Source of the DNA: Rhizobium giardinii bv. giardinii H152
GTDB lineage: Bacteria > Pseudomonadota > Alphaproteobacteria > Rhizobiales > Rhizobiaceae
Length of the DNA stretch: 64,000 nucleotides
Reading direction: 5' to 3'
Assembly: GCF_000379605.1 (NCBI RefSeq)
Contig: NZ_KB902724.1
Location: 255,577 to 319,576, forward strand
A model generated the notes under the pieces. The model ran no database searches, was not told where the DNA came from, and saw only the letters and a program-made list of their open reading frames with translations. Below are positions 29,357 to 40,762 of the stretch, piece after piece. Position 1 is the first letter of the stretch. Each line of letters opens with the position of its first letter. Both the position numbers and the translations under genes were made by a program.

Positions 29357-29383
29357 GACCACATACCTCTCCCATGGTTTGAA

Positions 29384-29412
29384 ATTATATCGGTCTAGCT
29401 GTCTGACAGATA
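29384..29412 (-). promoter_or_regulatory. aspA promoter with FadR-type operator
   Basis: Minus-strand -10 TATAAT is at 29384-29389. The palindrome CTGTCTGACAG (29399-29409) lies between it and a weak -35 near 29407-29413. It fits the FCD-GntR consensus TNGTNNNACNA, so binding would block RNA polymerase. Confidence 0.6.
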
Positions 29413-29629
29413 ATGACAGGACTAGTTAATGTGTGGCCTGCCGTCAATACGCGTCTCCGCTCTTGACGACCGATTGCTTATGCGACTATGAGGTGCTCAA
29501 ATCTGTCATGCAGCTTTACAGAAAATGGTTGTCTCGGAACCCTGTGATAGCCGCCGACAAACAGCCGTTTCGGCACCCCGACGCCGAGACTTGAGCATGA
29601 ACAGCGAATTCTAGGGAGGAGTGCTGTCA

Positions 29630-31105
29630 ATGGAACCAACGAGAACCACACGGGCTGAACGCGAGGTATTCGTCGAGGAAGACCTCGGATACCATAAGGC
29701 GCTCAAGCCAAGGCAGATCCAGATGATCGCCATCGGCGGGGCGATTGGTACCGGGCTCTTCCTGGGCGCGGGCGGACGCCTGGCACAAGCCGGCCCCGCA
29801 CTCGTATTTGTCTATGCGCTCTGCGGCTTCTTCGCATTCCTGGTGCTGCGTGCGCTCGGCGAACTGATCATGCATCGCCCCAGCTCAGGCTCCTTCGTTT
29901 CCTATGCGCGCGAGTTCTACGGGGAGAAAATGGCCTTCGCCGCCGGATGGATGTATTGGCTCAACTGGGCGATGACGTCGGTGGCCGACGTGACCGCCGT
30001 TGCCCTCTACATGAACTTCTTCAAGCATTATATTCCCTGGCTGGCAGGGGTCGATCAATGGGTGTTCGCTTTGACGGCGCTGATGATCGTGCTGGCCATG
30101 AACCTCTTATCGGTCAAGGTATTCGGAGAACTGGAATTCTGGTTCAGCTTGATCAAGGTCCTGTCCCTTGTGACCTTCCTCGGTGTCGGCATCTATTTTG
30201 TCATGTTCGGCGCTCCCATCGACGGGCAGTCCGCCGGATTTAGCATCATCGCCGACAATGGGGGGCTGTTCCCGAACGGGGTTCTGCCTGCGTTCGTCAT
30301 TATCCAGGGCGTCGTGTTTGCCTATGCCTCGATCGAATTGATCGGAACCGCAGCCGGTGAAACGGCGGACCCCCGCACGGTCATGCCCCGCGCGATCCGC
30401 ACGGTCGTTACCCGCCTCGTCGTCTTCTACGTCGGCTCGGTGCTGCTGTTCTCGCTCCTCTTGCCCTATACGGCGTACAAGTCCGGCGAAAGCCCATTCG
30501 TAACATTCTTCGGTTCCATCGGTGTCGAGGGTGCCGACGTCATCATGAACCTGGTGGTGCTGACTGCCGTGCTCTCCTCGCTCAATGCCGGCCTCTATTC
30601 CACCGGACGCATTCTCCATTCCATGGCCGTGTCCGGATCTGCTCCTGCAGCGCTGGCGAAGATGAACAAGGCGGGCGTCCCTTACGGAGGCATTGCGGTG
30701 ACCGCCGTCGTCACTGTTCTCGGCGTAGCGATGAATGCGGTCGTGCCTGCCTCGGCCTTCGAGATCGCGCTCAATCTCTCTGCCCTGGGTATCATCAGCG
30801 CGTGGGGTGTCATCGTGCTTTGCCAGCTCAAGCTGTGGCATCTTTCCCGCCTGGGCGAACTGAAGCGGCCCGATTTCCGTATGTTCGGCGCTCCCTATAC
30901 CGGCATCCTCACGCTTGCATTCCTCTTCGGCGTCTTGGTGCTGATGGCCTTCGACTACCCGGTCGGTACCTGGACTATCGCCTCGCTTGCGATCATCGGT
31001 CCGGCGCTGATCCTCGGATGGTATTTGCTGCGCGCCCGCATCCATGGCCTCGCCATCGAACGTGCCGACGGAACGGAAGCCTTGAGCGAAGGCGGGCGCT
31101 CTTGA
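29630..31105 (+). CDS. APC-family amino-acid permease (asparagine/aspartate, AnsP/GabP type)
   Basis: 491 aa, 12 hydrophobic segments. The N-terminal [24 protein letters not shown] (first helix, split over positions ~27-50) is the family consensus for amino-acid:proton symporters, and [18 protein letters not shown] follows helix 6. GGGAGGA lies 9 bp before ATG 29630; an upstream GTG at 29621 is too close to it. Directly followed by an asparaginase gene, so asparagine or aspartate is the probable substrate (inference); the sequence alone does not separate AnsP from GabP or ProY. Confidence 0.88.
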   Translation: MEPTRTTRAEREVFVEEDLGYHKALKPRQIQMIAIGGAIGTGLFLGAGGRLAQAGPALVFVYALCGFFAFLVLRALGELIMHRPSSGSFVSYAREFYGEKMAFAAGWMYWLNWAMTSVADVTAVALYMNFFKHYIPWLAGVDQWVFALTALMIVLAMNLLSVKVFGELEFWFSLIKVLSLVTFLGVGIYFVMFGAPIDGQSAGFSIIADNGGLFPNGVLPAFVIIQGVVFAYASIELIGTAAGETADPRTVMPRAIRTVVTRLVVFYVGSVLLFSLLLPYTAYKSGESPFVTFFGSIGVEGADVIMNLVVLTAVLSSLNAGLYSTGRILHSMAVSGSAPAALAKMNKAGVPYGGIAVTAVVTVLGVAMNAVVPASAFEIALNLSALGIISAWGVIVLCQLKLWHLSRLGELKRPDFRMFGAPYTGILTLAFLFGVLVLMAFDYPVGTWTIASLAIIGPALILGWYLLRARIHGLAIERADGTEALSEGGRS

Positions 31106-32070
31106 ACACCAGGCAAGCCTATCCGCTGGTGGCTGTAATTGCCACCGGCGGCACTATTGCGAGCAGACGCAACGCCTGCGGCGCGAGCACGCCGAGCCTT
31201 GCGGGAGAGGATTTGCTTGCCCTGGTTCCCAACGTCGGTGCCCGGTTGCAACCCATCGACCTGATGGCGAAAGACTCCGCAAGTCTGACGTTTGCCGATA
31301 TGCAACTCATCAGCGATGCCGTGGGACTGCATATGAGCGACCCGGGCGTGGCCGGAATTGTTGTTCTGCATGGCACCGACGCCATGGAAGAGACGGCGCT
31401 GCTCGTGCACTTGCAACACGCAAGCAGCAAGCCGATCATCTTCACCGGCGCGCAATTTACCGCGGATCATCCCCAGGCGGACGGGCCTGCAAATCTTGCC
31501 CTGGCGATCGAAGCGGCTACAGACCGTTGCCTCGCCGGACGAGGCGTTCTCGTGTCGTTCGCAGGCAGGCTCCTGCCCGCGTGGGGACTATACAAGCGCA
31601 GCGCCGACGATCCGGATGCGTTTCACTCGGCAAGGCCGACGGCGTGCGTTGCGAGCCCGCGCCTGTCCAAGCCCGTATCCGATGTCCGGGTCGATATTGT
31701 TGCGGTCTATCCCGGTTGTGACGCCGCGCACATCCATGCAAGCCTCACTGCGCAAGCCAATGGCATTGTGCTCGCCGCCCTCGGCTCCGGCAACGCCAAC
31801 CCCGCCGTCATCGAGGCCGTCAGGTGCTGCACGCAGAAGGGGATCCCGGTCGTTGTCTCGAGCCGGGTTCCCGACGGGCTGTTGATACCGAGCTACGGCG
31901 GCGGTGGCGGCGGGCACGATCTTGCCAGGGCCGGTGCGATTCACTCGTCGACACTGCGCCCCGGCCAGGCGCGCATCCTGCTTGCGGCGCTTGTTGCCGC
32001 CGAGAGCTCATTGCCTTCAATCGTCCGCGCATTCGGCGATGGGCCCGAGGATTCTCCCCGCGCTGCCTGA
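31102..32070 (+). CDS. L-asparaginase
   Basis: 322 aa. Both active-site threonine motifs are present: [12 protein letters not shown] (Thr15/Thr18) and [13 protein letters not shown] (Thr92-Asp93), plus KPIIFTGAQ. Hydrolyses asparagine to aspartate and ammonia. No signal peptide, so cytoplasmic. The start is a TTG at 31102 overlapping the permease stop (TTGA), with GAAGGCGGG just upstream; no in-frame ATG lies near the fold's first strand. Coupled translation with the permease is likely. Feeds aspartase AspA. Confidence 0.9.
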   Translation: MNTRQAYPLVAVIATGGTIASRRNACGASTPSLAGEDLLALVPNVGARLQPIDLMAKDSASLTFADMQLISDAVGLHMSDPGVAGIVVLHGTDAMEETALLVHLQHASSKPIIFTGAQFTADHPQADGPANLALAIEAATDRCLAGRGVLVSFAGRLLPAWGLYKRSADDPDAFHSARPTACVASPRLSKPVSDVRVDIVAVYPGCDAAHIHASLTAQANGIVLAALGSGNANPAVIEAVRCCTQKGIPVVVSSRVPDGLLIPSYGGGGGGHDLARAGAIHSSTLRPGQARILLAALVAAESSLPSIVRAFGDGPEDSPRAA

Positions 32071-32159
32071 AATGAGCGGAAAAGCCGCTTGCCACAAACC
32101 TGCGCCCAAGGCCAGTTCGGCTGCGGGAGAATCCGTTCCGCCGACACCGGTGGCGAGGT

Positions 32160-32900
32160 TCAGATCATGCCGCCATTGGCACGCAGGACCTGGCCGTTGA
32201 TCCATGCGCCGTCCGGGCCGACGAGGAAGGCGACCGCAGCGGCAATGTCTTCCGGTGTCCCGAGGCGTTCCAGCGGGTTCATTTTCGCCATGCGGGCGAT
32301 CAACTCCTCCGACTTGCCGTTGAGGAAGAGGTCGGTGGCCGTCGGGCCCGGGGCGACCGCGTTGACGGTGATCGATCGGCCGCGCAGTTCCTTCGACAGG
32401 ATGGCGGTCAGCGTTTCGACGGCGGCTTTCGTAGCAGCGTAGACGCCATAGGTTTCGAGCTTCAGACCGACGACGCTGGTCGAGAAATTGACGATCCGGC
32501 CACCGTCGCGTAGCCGCTTTGCGGCCTCCCGCAGCGTATTGAACGTGCCTTTGAGATTGATCGCGACCTGGCGGTCGAACACAGCGTCCGAGCTTTCGGC
32601 AACCGGCGAGAGTGTCATGATGCCGGCGTTGTTGACGAGGACATCGACTCCGCCGAAGGCGGCGGCCGCTGCGTCGAACAGGCGGCGAACGGCCTCACTA
32701 TCGCTGACGTCGGCTTTCGCGGTGAGCGCCCGACCACCGTCGTCTTCGATCTTTCTGGCCAATGTGTCGGCTGGAGCGGCATCGCCGGAGTAATTAATGA
32801 CGACGGTGAAGCCGTCCTTGGCGAGGCGTTCGGCAATGGCGGCGCCGATGCCGCGGGAGGCCCCGGTGACGATCGCTGCCCTGGTGTTGCCATCGGACAT
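32160..32900 (-). CDS. SDR family oxidoreductase (3-ketoacyl reductase-like)
   Basis: 246 aa classical SDR. Cofactor motif TGASRGIG (TGxxxGxG), NNAGIM, and the catalytic Tyr-x-x-x-Lys as YAATK, with a Ser upstream (NFSTSVVG). An NADP-type basic residue follows the glycine motif. GAGGAG precedes ATG 32900. The frame stays open upstream for another 2.1 kb, but that is only the antisense of the LysR and cyclase genes. Divergent from the LysR gene 33024, which probably controls it. Substrate unknown. Confidence 0.92.
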   Translation of the reverse strand: MSDGNTRAAIVTGASRGIGAAIAERLAKDGFTVVINYSGDAAPADTLARKIEDDGGRALTAKADVSDSEAVRRLFDAAAAAFGGVDVLVNNAGIMTLSPVAESSDAVFDRQVAINLKGTFNTLREAAKRLRDGGRIVNFSTSVVGLKLETYGVYAATKAAVETLTAILSKELRGRSITVNAVAPGPTATDLFLNGKSEELIARMAKMNPLERLGTPEDIAAAVAFLVGPDGAWINGQVLRANGGMI

Positions 32901-33023
32901 TATTATACTCCTCACGTGTTCTGCGCCGCAGCGCGGTTTCGATGAGGATAGAATGACCCTTTCCTTGCTGCGGATAATCAGCCATTCTCCGGCATCACTA
33001 TTCGGAAATGGCGAACAATCATC

Positions 33024-33923
33024 ATGGACAGATTTGAGGCAATGCGGGTCTTTACCCGCGTGGTGGACCGGCGCAGCTTCACGCTGGCTGCCGAGGACAC
33101 AGGGCTTCCGCGCTCCACGGTGACCGACGCCGTCAAGCAGTTGGAAGCGCGGCTCGGGGTGCGCCTGCTGCAACGGACGACCCGCCATGTGAGCCCGACA
33201 CTGGACGGAGAAGCCTATTACCGACGGTGCTTGACGATTCTTTCCGATATTGAGGATGCGGAGGGGGCTTTTGCCGGCGCCAAACCGAAGGGCCTGCTGC
33301 GCGTCGACGTGCATGGCCGACTTGCGCGTCATTTCCTGCTGCCGGGTTTGCCGGCGTTCTTCCGCGAATACCCGGATATTCAGCTCTATATGAGCGAGGG
33401 CGACAGACTGGTCGACCTTGTCCGCGAGGGAATCGATTGCGTGCTGCGCGTTGGCGACCTGCAGGATAGCGATATGATCGCACGGCGTGTCGCGCTCTTG
33501 GACGAGGTGACCTGCGTGTCGCCGGCATACATCGCCCGCTTCGGCGTGCCCCAGAGCCTGGACGATCTTTCCGGCCACCAGATGATCGGCTTCTGGTCGA
33601 CGGCAATCGGCGGGCTGCTGCCGCTGGAATTCACGGTTGGCGACGGGATCCGCCACATCTCCCTTCCGGCCACCGTGTCGGTCAACGGCGCCGATACGCT
33701 GGCCGCGGCGGCGCGGCTGGGGCTCGGGATCATGCAGGCGCCGCGCTATGCACTGGAGGACGACCTGAAAAACGGCGCGCTCGTTGCCATCCTGCCAAAC
33801 AACCCGCCAAGCCGCACGCCTGTTTCGCTGCTCTATCCGCGCAGCCGCCAATTGTCGCCGCGCGTGCGTGTTTTCATCGACTGGCTTTCCCGCGAGTTCA
33901 TCGCCCGGCAGGACGGAAACTGA
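33024..33923 (+). CDS. LysR family regulator, divergent from the SDR gene
   Basis: 299 aa. HTH at residues 1-60 (MRVFTRVVDRRSFTLAAEDT, then GLPRSTVTDAVKQLEARLGV, RLLQRTTRHVSPT), followed by the substrate-binding-like domain. CrgA/AaeR-like branch. The 123-bp shared promoter and divergent orientation suggest it controls the SDR gene and itself, a very common rhizobial arrangement. Confidence 0.93.
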   Translation: MDRFEAMRVFTRVVDRRSFTLAAEDTGLPRSTVTDAVKQLEARLGVRLLQRTTRHVSPTLDGEAYYRRCLTILSDIEDAEGAFAGAKPKGLLRVDVHGRLARHFLLPGLPAFFREYPDIQLYMSEGDRLVDLVREGIDCVLRVGDLQDSDMIARRVALLDEVTCVSPAYIARFGVPQSLDDLSGHQMIGFWSTAIGGLLPLEFTVGDGIRHISLPATVSVNGADTLAAAARLGLGIMQAPRYALEDDLKNGALVAILPNNPPSRTPVSLLYPRSRQLSPRVRVFIDWLSREFIARQDGN

Positions 33924-34109
33924 AAATAATCCCGGATCGAGGCTTGCCTTTCGGGCTGCCACTACCCACATCCGCGCCTCCAGCCGCATCGTCCAGATTC
34001 TGGACGCGTCCCATGCATGTCCTTCGACCTCGGTGCTTGCCTCATTCCGTTTCGGATTGCGGGCCTGTGCGTTAGAGGTGCAAAATGCGTGAGTTTCAGG
34101 ATTACCGAC

Positions 34110-35330
<1,221 letters not shown>

Positions 35331-35340
35331 CGGCCTGTCA

Positions 35341-36411
35341 TTACACCTTTCGGCCTTCCTCGTTGAAGAAATGCAGGTTTGGCACGGGAAGCCGGACGGC
35401 GACGTCGCCGTGCATGCCGAGGAAGCGGCGGTCCAGCGTGAAAGCCTTGAATGCGACAGGGCCGAGCTTCAGGTGGACGATGATGCCGAAGCCGGTGGGT
35501 TCGACAAGATCGACGGTTGCCTTCAGCGCATTCGGGCCTTCGGCGCCGAGTACCACATGTTCTGGCCGGATGCCGAGAGTGGCGCGGCTGCCGTCGGCGA
35601 GATTGGCGTTGCTGCCGAGCGGCAGGACGACGCCACCGGTGAGGACAAAGTTCCCGTTTTCGCCGCTTACCATGTAGCGGCCATCGAAGAAATTCATGCC
35701 TGGCGAGCCAATGAAGCCGGCAACGAACAGATTGGCGGGATTGTCGTAGAGTTCGAGCGGGCTGCCGACCTGCTGGATGATGCCGCCATGCATAGCGACG
35801 ATCCGATCGGCAAGCGTCATTGCCTCGATCTGATCATGGGTGACGTAGATTGACGTTGCGCCGAGATCCTGGTGCAGTTTCTTGATTTCGGCGCGCATCT
35901 GCTCGCGCAGGCGGGCGTCGAGGTTGGAGAGCGGCTCGTCGAACAGGAAGGCCTTTGGTTGCCGGACAATGGCGCGGCCCATGGCGACGCGCTGGCGCTG
36001 GCCGCCGGAAAGCGCCTTGGGACGACGCTCCATCAGTGGATCGAGGCCGAGTTTGCTGGCCGCGCCGGCGACGACCGAGGCGATCTTGTCCTTGGCGGTT
36101 TTTCTCAGGCGCAGGCTGTAGCTCATGTTCTTTTCGACGCTCATATGCGGATAGAGCGCGTAGGACTGAAACACCATGGCGATATCGCGATCTTTCGGAG
36201 CGAGATCGTTCACGCGTTTTCCGGCAATGCGGATCTCGCCTTCGGTGACAGCTTCCAACCCGGCGATCATCCGCAGGAGCGTTGATTTTCCGCAGCCGGA
36301 GGGGCCAACGAGGACGACAAACTCGCCATCCTTGATCTCGAGATCGACGCCATGCAGCACCGGATGAATGCCGTAGGATTTCTGGACGTGGGCGATGTCG
36401 ATGGATGCCAT
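35341..36411 (-). CDS. Carbohydrate ABC importer ATPase (UgpC/MalK type)
   Basis: 356 aa. Walker A GPSGCGKST, Q-loop, signature LSGGQRQRVAMGRAI, Walker B AFLFDEPLSNLDARLR, H-loop THDQ; the C-terminal TOBE/regulatory domain (LGIRPEHVVLG) identifies the MalK/UgpC subfamily. Last gene of a GntR, PLP enzyme, SBP, permease, permease, ATPase operon. All catalytic motifs are intact, unlike the degenerate ATPase at the window start. Confidence 0.94.
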   Translation of the reverse strand: MASIDIAHVQKSYGIHPVLHGVDLEIKDGEFVVLVGPSGCGKSTLLRMIAGLEAVTEGEIRIAGKRVNDLAPKDRDIAMVFQSYALYPHMSVEKNMSYSLRLRKTAKDKIASVVAGAASKLGLDPLMERRPKALSGGQRQRVAMGRAIVRQPKAFLFDEPLSNLDARLREQMRAEIKKLHQDLGATSIYVTHDQIEAMTLADRIVAMHGGIIQQVGSPLELYDNPANLFVAGFIGSPGMNFFDGRYMVSGENGNFVLTGGVVLPLGSNANLADGSRATLGIRPEHVVLGAEGPNALKATVDLVEPTGFGIIVHLKLGPVAFKAFTLDRRFLGMHGDVAVRLPVPNLHFFNEEGRKV

Positions 36412-36415
36412 GGGA

Positions 36416-37249
36416 TCAGCCTTTCACGGCGCCGGCCGTCAGGCCCTGCACGAGATAACGTTGGATCAACAGGAAGAACAGGCAGGCCGGTATGAGCGCC
36501 ATGACGCCCGCCGCCATCATCTGCCCGAAGTCGACCGAGAATTTCGACACGAAGGAGAGAAGCCCGACCGGGAAGGTCGCCGCATCGTTGCCGGATATCA
36601 GCATCAGTGAGAACAGAAGTTCGCTCCAGGCGGCCGTAAAGACGAAGCCCAGCGTCGCGGCGATGCCGGGCAGCGTCAGCGGCAGGATGATCTGGCGGAA
36701 GGCGACGAACTGCGTGGCGCCGTCGATCATCGCAGCTTCCTCCAGATCCTTCGGGATGCCGTCGAAGAAGGACTGCATCAGGAAGGTGGCAAACGGTACG
36801 TTGAAGGCGGTGTAGACGATGACAAGGCCCGTCAGGCTGTTGGTCAGGCCGAGCGGCGAGAGCATCTTGAAGATGGGCGCAACCAGCATGACCAGCGGGA
36901 ACATCTGGGTGAGCAGCATCAGCGTCACGATCCAGTATTTGCCACGGAAATTGAAGCGCGACATGGCATAGCCGGCAAGCGACGCAAGCACGGTGACGAT
37001 GACGGCTGTGGAGCCGGAGACGATCAGGCTGTTCTTGAAGAAGGTCGGAAATTCGCTGTGGCGCAGCACGAATTCGAAATGTTCGAAACTCGTCTGCGAG
37101 GGCCACATCCTGATGCCTTCGGAATAGAGCAGATTGTTCGGCGTCACCGAGACCTTCAGCAACCAGTAAAGCGGGAAGAGTGCGAAGGCGACATAGGCGA
37201 GAATGGCCAGGCGGTGGGCGAGGGTGGAAAGGATGCGCTTGCCGGTCAT
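36416..37249 (-). CDS. Carbohydrate ABC permease (MalG type)
   Basis: 277 aa, six hydrophobic helices and the EAA loop DLEEAAMIDGATQFVAFRQI, which contacts the ATPase. MalG/UgpE-like (carbohydrate CUT1 family). Four bp before the ATPase gene and four bp after the partner permease, so tightly co-transcribed. Confidence 0.93.
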   Translation of the reverse strand: MTGKRILSTLAHRLAILAYVAFALFPLYWLLKVSVTPNNLLYSEGIRMWPSQTSFEHFEFVLRHSEFPTFFKNSLIVSGSTAVIVTVLASLAGYAMSRFNFRGKYWIVTLMLLTQMFPLVMLVAPIFKMLSPLGLTNSLTGLVIVYTAFNVPFATFLMQSFFDGIPKDLEEAAMIDGATQFVAFRQIILPLTLPGIAATLGFVFTAAWSELLFSLMLISGNDAATFPVGLLSFVSKFSVDFGQMMAAGVMALIPACLFFLLIQRYLVQGLTAGAVKG

Positions 37250-37253
37250 GGTC

Positions 37254-38198
37254 TCAATCCTTGCTCACGAGCCATTGCCGAAGCACGACGATCAGCATCG
37301 AATAGGTGATCAGGAGTACCAGCAGCACCAGCGCGATGGCCGAGGCATAGCCGAAATCGAGCCGCCTGAAGGCCTGGGTGAAGATGTAGCTGGCGACGAT
37401 CTGGCTGCGGTCGGCAGGGCCGCCATTGGTCATGACGATGATCAGGTCGGCGAAGTTGGAGATCCAGACGGTGCGCAAGAGAACAGTGATGGCGATGGTC
37501 GGGGCAAGGAACGGCAGCGTGATCGAAATGAAGCGCTGCACCGGTCCGGCGCCGTCGATGCTCGCCGCCTCGTAAAGATCGCGCGGGATGGCCTGGAGAG
37601 CTGCAAGCAGGGTGATTGCGAAGAACGGTATTCCCCACCAGACGTTGGCGATGATCGGCCCCCACATCGAAAGCTGCGGGTCGGAAAGGATATTGGCAGG
37701 CTCGCTCATCAGGCCGAGTGCGAAAAACCAATGGGGTAGGGGACCGACGACGGGGTTGAACAGCCATGACCAGTTGAGGCCGGCAAGGAAACTCGGAACG
37801 GCCCAGGGCAGGAAGACCAGCGCCTGCACGATGGCGCGGCCGTGGAAGGGCTTGTCGAGCAGAAGCGCGAGGATGAGGCCGAAGACAAACTGCAGGAGGA
37901 CGGACCAGCCTGTCCACCAGAGTGTGTTGCGCAGCGCCCGGTAGAAATTTTCGTCCTGTGACAGCGCCTTGAAATGGTCGAGGCCGATGAAGCCACCGGA
38001 AAAGGGATTGAGCAACTGGATATCGCGAAAGGCATAGGAAATGCCGAGCACCAGCGGCACCAGCATCACGGTGACGATCAGGATCAGCGCGGGTGCGCTA
38101 TAAAGATAGGGCGCGGAAGCATCGGCGAGGCGCTGTCTCAGCGGCCGCTGATCCCTGCGTGAGCCACGACTGCGGGCTGCGAGTGAATCCATCGTCAA
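37254..38198 (-). CDS. Carbohydrate ABC permease (MalF/UgpA type)
   Basis: 314 aa, six helices plus N-terminal basic stretch (RSRGSRRDQRPLRQRLADAS). EAA loop DLYEAASIDGAGPVQRFISI. CUT1-family partner of the permease downstream. Separated from the SBP gene by 89 bp carrying a strong hairpin. Confidence 0.93.
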   Translation of the reverse strand: MTMDSLAARSRGSRRDQRPLRQRLADASAPYLYSAPALILIVTVMLVPLVLGISYAFRDIQLLNPFSGGFIGLDHFKALSQDENFYRALRNTLWWTGWSVLLQFVFGLILALLLDKPFHGRAIVQALVFLPWAVPSFLAGLNWSWLFNPVVGPLPHWFFALGLMSEPANILSDPQLSMWGPIIANVWWGIPFFAITLLAALQAIPRDLYEAASIDGAGPVQRFISITLPFLAPTIAITVLLRTVWISNFADLIIVMTNGGPADRSQIVASYIFTQAFRRLDFGYASAIALVLLVLLITYSMLIVVLRQWLVSKD

Positions 38199-38248
38199 CT
38201 ATTTCCGTTTCGTGGCGTGCCGGGGCAGGCCGTGTTCCAGTCAATGAA

Positions 38249-38281
38249 CCGCAGGTAGCAGCACCGTACTGCTACCTGCGG
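38249..38281 (-). other. Intercistronic hairpin between SBP and permease genes
   Basis: CCGCAGGTAGCAG (38249-38261), 7-nt loop, CTGCTACCTGCGG (38269-38281), a perfect 13-bp stem 6 bp after the SBP stop. Without a T-run it is more likely an mRNA-stabilising or partial-stop structure that keeps SBP mRNA in excess over permease mRNA (inference). Confidence 0.7.
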
Positions 38282-38287
38282 CGAAGC

Positions 38288-39553
38288 CTATTTGCTCGCG
38301 AGGAACTTCTGTTGAGCCTTGGTCATGTAGTCAGCCCATTGCTTGGCCATCTCTTCGGGCGTGATATCGCCGAGCATGGCTTCCTGGCTGGTCTTGATCG
38401 CCATCGAATCCTTGAAGAAGGCAAACTCTTCCAGGTAGGTCGGCATGACGGTCGGAACCGCGTCCTTGTCGGCCAGTTCCTCGAACCAGCCCTTGAACTG
38501 CTCGCTCGCATAGAAGGGGTCCTTCTCGGCGGCTTTCAGGGCAGGCAGGGCGCCGATGCGCTTGTTCCACTCGATGTTGCCTTCCGGCCCCTCGAGCGTT
38601 GCGATCAGCTTCCAGGCGAGATCCTTGTTGGCACTCGCCGACATCATGGACCAACCGGCGTAGCCGATGGTCGGGAAGGTCTTGCCGGATGGGCCCTTCG
38701 GCATGGTGGTAACGCCATAGTCGGCCGGGTTCATGCGCTCGCTGATGGCGATGAGCGCATCCGGGTCCTGGTCGAGCATGGCGCAGGTCCCCGTGTAGAA
38801 GCCGGCGACGATCTCGTTGAAGCCCCAGTTGACGCTGTCCTTCGGCGCATAGCCGTTCTTGTAGAGATCGGTCAGCCAGGTGAAGCCCTTGACCCAGCCT
38901 TCTTCGCTGAACTTCGATGTGCCGTCCTCATTGAAGAACGTATTGTCGCCGGCCATGGTGGCGCCGAACATGATCCAGCCGTTCAGGCCGCCCGGACCGC
39001 CACGCATGCAATAGGCATACTTGCCCGGCAGCTTCTTGATCTTCTCGGCTGCGGCGACAAACTCGTCCAATGTCTTCGGCGGGCCGTCGACGCCGGCTTC
39101 GGCCAGGATCTTCTTGTTGTAGAACATGGCGCGCAGATAGAAGCCGTAGGGCAGCATATAGGCCGTGTCCTTGACGTCGCGGCCGAGTTCGAGCGCGCGA
39201 TCCGTCAGGCCGGGCGTATGCTCCCATTCCTTGAGATAGGGCTCCAGGCTTTCGAGCATGCCGTTGTTGGCATAGAGCGACAGCCAGGTGTCGGGCATTT
39301 CCATCACGTCCGGGATTTCACCGGCCGAAACCATGGTGGCGAACTTCTGGAAGGCCTCGCCCCAGGGCAGTGAGATGACCTCGACCGTTGTGCCGGGGTT
39401 GGCGGCTTCGAACTTGGCGACGATCGATTTCAGCGTCTCGGTGCGTTCCGGGCTGGTGATAACTTCCACCAGCTTCAACTTCGTGTCGGCAAAGGCGGTG
39501 CCTGCCATCAGGGAGGCGAACAAAGTCGCCGCAATCAGTTTCCTCATTTTCAT
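38288..39553 (-). CDS. Extracellular solute-binding protein (carbohydrate ABC, SBP family 1)
   Basis: 421 aa. Sec signal peptide MKMRKLIAATLFASLMAGTAFA with cleavage after AFA. SBP_bac_1-like body: EVISLPWGEAFQKFATMVSA and GYAGWSMMSASANKDLAWKL. Periplasmic receptor for the permeases at 36416-38198. Family-1 SBPs of this type bind oligosaccharides, glycerol-phosphate or glycosides, but the sequence does not reveal which. It lies 36 bp downstream of a PLP enzyme gene of trans-sulfuration type, which is unusual company. Confidence 0.92.
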   Translation of the reverse strand: MKMRKLIAATLFASLMAGTAFADTKLKLVEVITSPERTETLKSIVAKFEAANPGTTVEVISLPWGEAFQKFATMVSAGEIPDVMEMPDTWLSLYANNGMLESLEPYLKEWEHTPGLTDRALELGRDVKDTAYMLPYGFYLRAMFYNKKILAEAGVDGPPKTLDEFVAAAEKIKKLPGKYAYCMRGGPGGLNGWIMFGATMAGDNTFFNEDGTSKFSEEGWVKGFTWLTDLYKNGYAPKDSVNWGFNEIVAGFYTGTCAMLDQDPDALIAISERMNPADYGVTTMPKGPSGKTFPTIGYAGWSMMSASANKDLAWKLIATLEGPEGNIEWNKRIGALPALKAAEKDPFYASEQFKGWFEELADKDAVPTVMPTYLEEFAFFKDSMAIKTSQEAMLGDITPEEMAKQWADYMTKAQQKFLASK

Positions 39554-39589
39554 ATCCCCTTTTTGTTTGGGTGGTTACTTGCCGTCGTG

Positions 39590-40762
39590 TCAGCCTGATG
39601 AGGCGGCAGTGATCGCCGCCTCGAGATCGCTCCAGAGGGCCTCCGTTCCCTCCAGGCCGACATGGAGCCGTACCGACCGCGGACTGATGCCGAAGGCGAC
39701 CGCGGAATTGGGTTGTGCTTTTTGCGCCAGAACGACATTGCCCGGCACGATAAGGCTTTCGTGGCCGCCCCAGCTCACGCCCAGCTTGAACAGCTTCAGG
39801 TGATCCGAGAATGCGCGGATATCGACGCCGTCCCTGAAGATGAACGAAAACAAGCCGGACGTGCCGGAAAGGCCGTTCGGCAGCTGGTTTGCGAGGCCAG
39901 GATAGCAGACGGCCTCGACCGCCTCGTGAGCCTGCAGCCGCCTTGCAATGGACAGGGCAGACTGTTCATGCGCCTTCATACGGATCGGTAGCGTCCGCAT
40001 GCCGCGGATCAGGAGCCAGGCATCGAAGGGGGAAAGCTTGCCGCCGAGATAGGGATAGGCTTCGGAGCGGACGCGGCCGATCAGCTCTTTCGATCCGGCG
40101 ACGACGCCGGCGACAACGTCGCTGTGGCCGCCGAGATATTTGGAGGCCGAATGGATGACGAGATCGACGCCGAGCGAGATCGGCTGCTGGAAGATCGGAC
40201 TTGCCCAGCTGTTGTCGATGGAGGTGATGACGCCGTGGCGCCTGGCTAGGGCTGCAAGGGCCGCGACGTCATGGGTTTCCATGATCCAGCTCGTCGGGCT
40301 TTCCAGGTAGAGAAGTTTCGCGCCGGGCAGCGCCCTGGCCACTTCCTCCTCGTCGCGGCCATCGACATAGGTGACTTCGATTCGCATGCGCTTCAATAGC
40401 GTGCCGAACAGGCGGAAGGCGTCGGGATAGAGATGCCTGACGGCGACGATGCGGTCGCCCGGCTCGACGAAGGAAAGGACCGTGGAGGAGATGGCCGACA
40501 TGCCGCTGGCAAAGCCGATCGCGTCTTGTGCGCCTTCAAGTTTGGCCAGCATCTCCTCGAACATCCGCACCGTCGGATTGAGGCCGCGGGTATAGATCGG
40601 CCGGATCTTCTCGCCGCGATAGGAGGCGATCATGTCGTCATAGTCGGTGAAGGTGAACAGTGAGGTCTGCACGATCGGCGGCACGACAGCGTCATAGGCG
40701 TTGCTCTCGTCATGGGCGACGATGAGTGACGCATCCTCGAACGGATCGAAGCCGTTGTTCAT
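39590..40762 (-). CDS. Cys/Met-metabolism PLP-dependent enzyme (cystathionine gamma-synthase/beta-lyase family)
   Basis: 390 aa, fold-type I. PLP lysine Lys208 in IHSASKYLGGHSDVV; the phosphate-binding YTRGLNPTVRMFEEMLAKLE and GFASGMSAISS are family blocks. Members do gamma/beta replacement or elimination on homoserine, cystathionine, methionine or cysteine derivatives. Overlaps the upstream GntR gene by 4 bp, so translationally coupled. Its place between a GntR regulator and an importer suggests the operon takes up and cleaves a sulfur- or amino-acid-containing compound (inference). Confidence 0.9.
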   Translation of the reverse strand: MNNGFDPFEDASLIVAHDESNAYDAVVPPIVQTSLFTFTDYDDMIASYRGEKIRPIYTRGLNPTVRMFEEMLAKLEGAQDAIGFASGMSAISSTVLSFVEPGDRIVAVRHLYPDAFRLFGTLLKRMRIEVTYVDGRDEEEVARALPGAKLLYLESPTSWIMETHDVAALAALARRHGVITSIDNSWASPIFQQPISLGVDLVIHSASKYLGGHSDVVAGVVAGSKELIGRVRSEAYPYLGGKLSPFDAWLLIRGMRTLPIRMKAHEQSALSIARRLQAHEAVEAVCYPGLANQLPNGLSGTSGLFSFIFRDGVDIRAFSDHLKLFKLGVSWGGHESLIVPGNVVLAQKAQPNSAVAFGISPRSVRLHVGLEGTEALWSDLEAAITAASSG

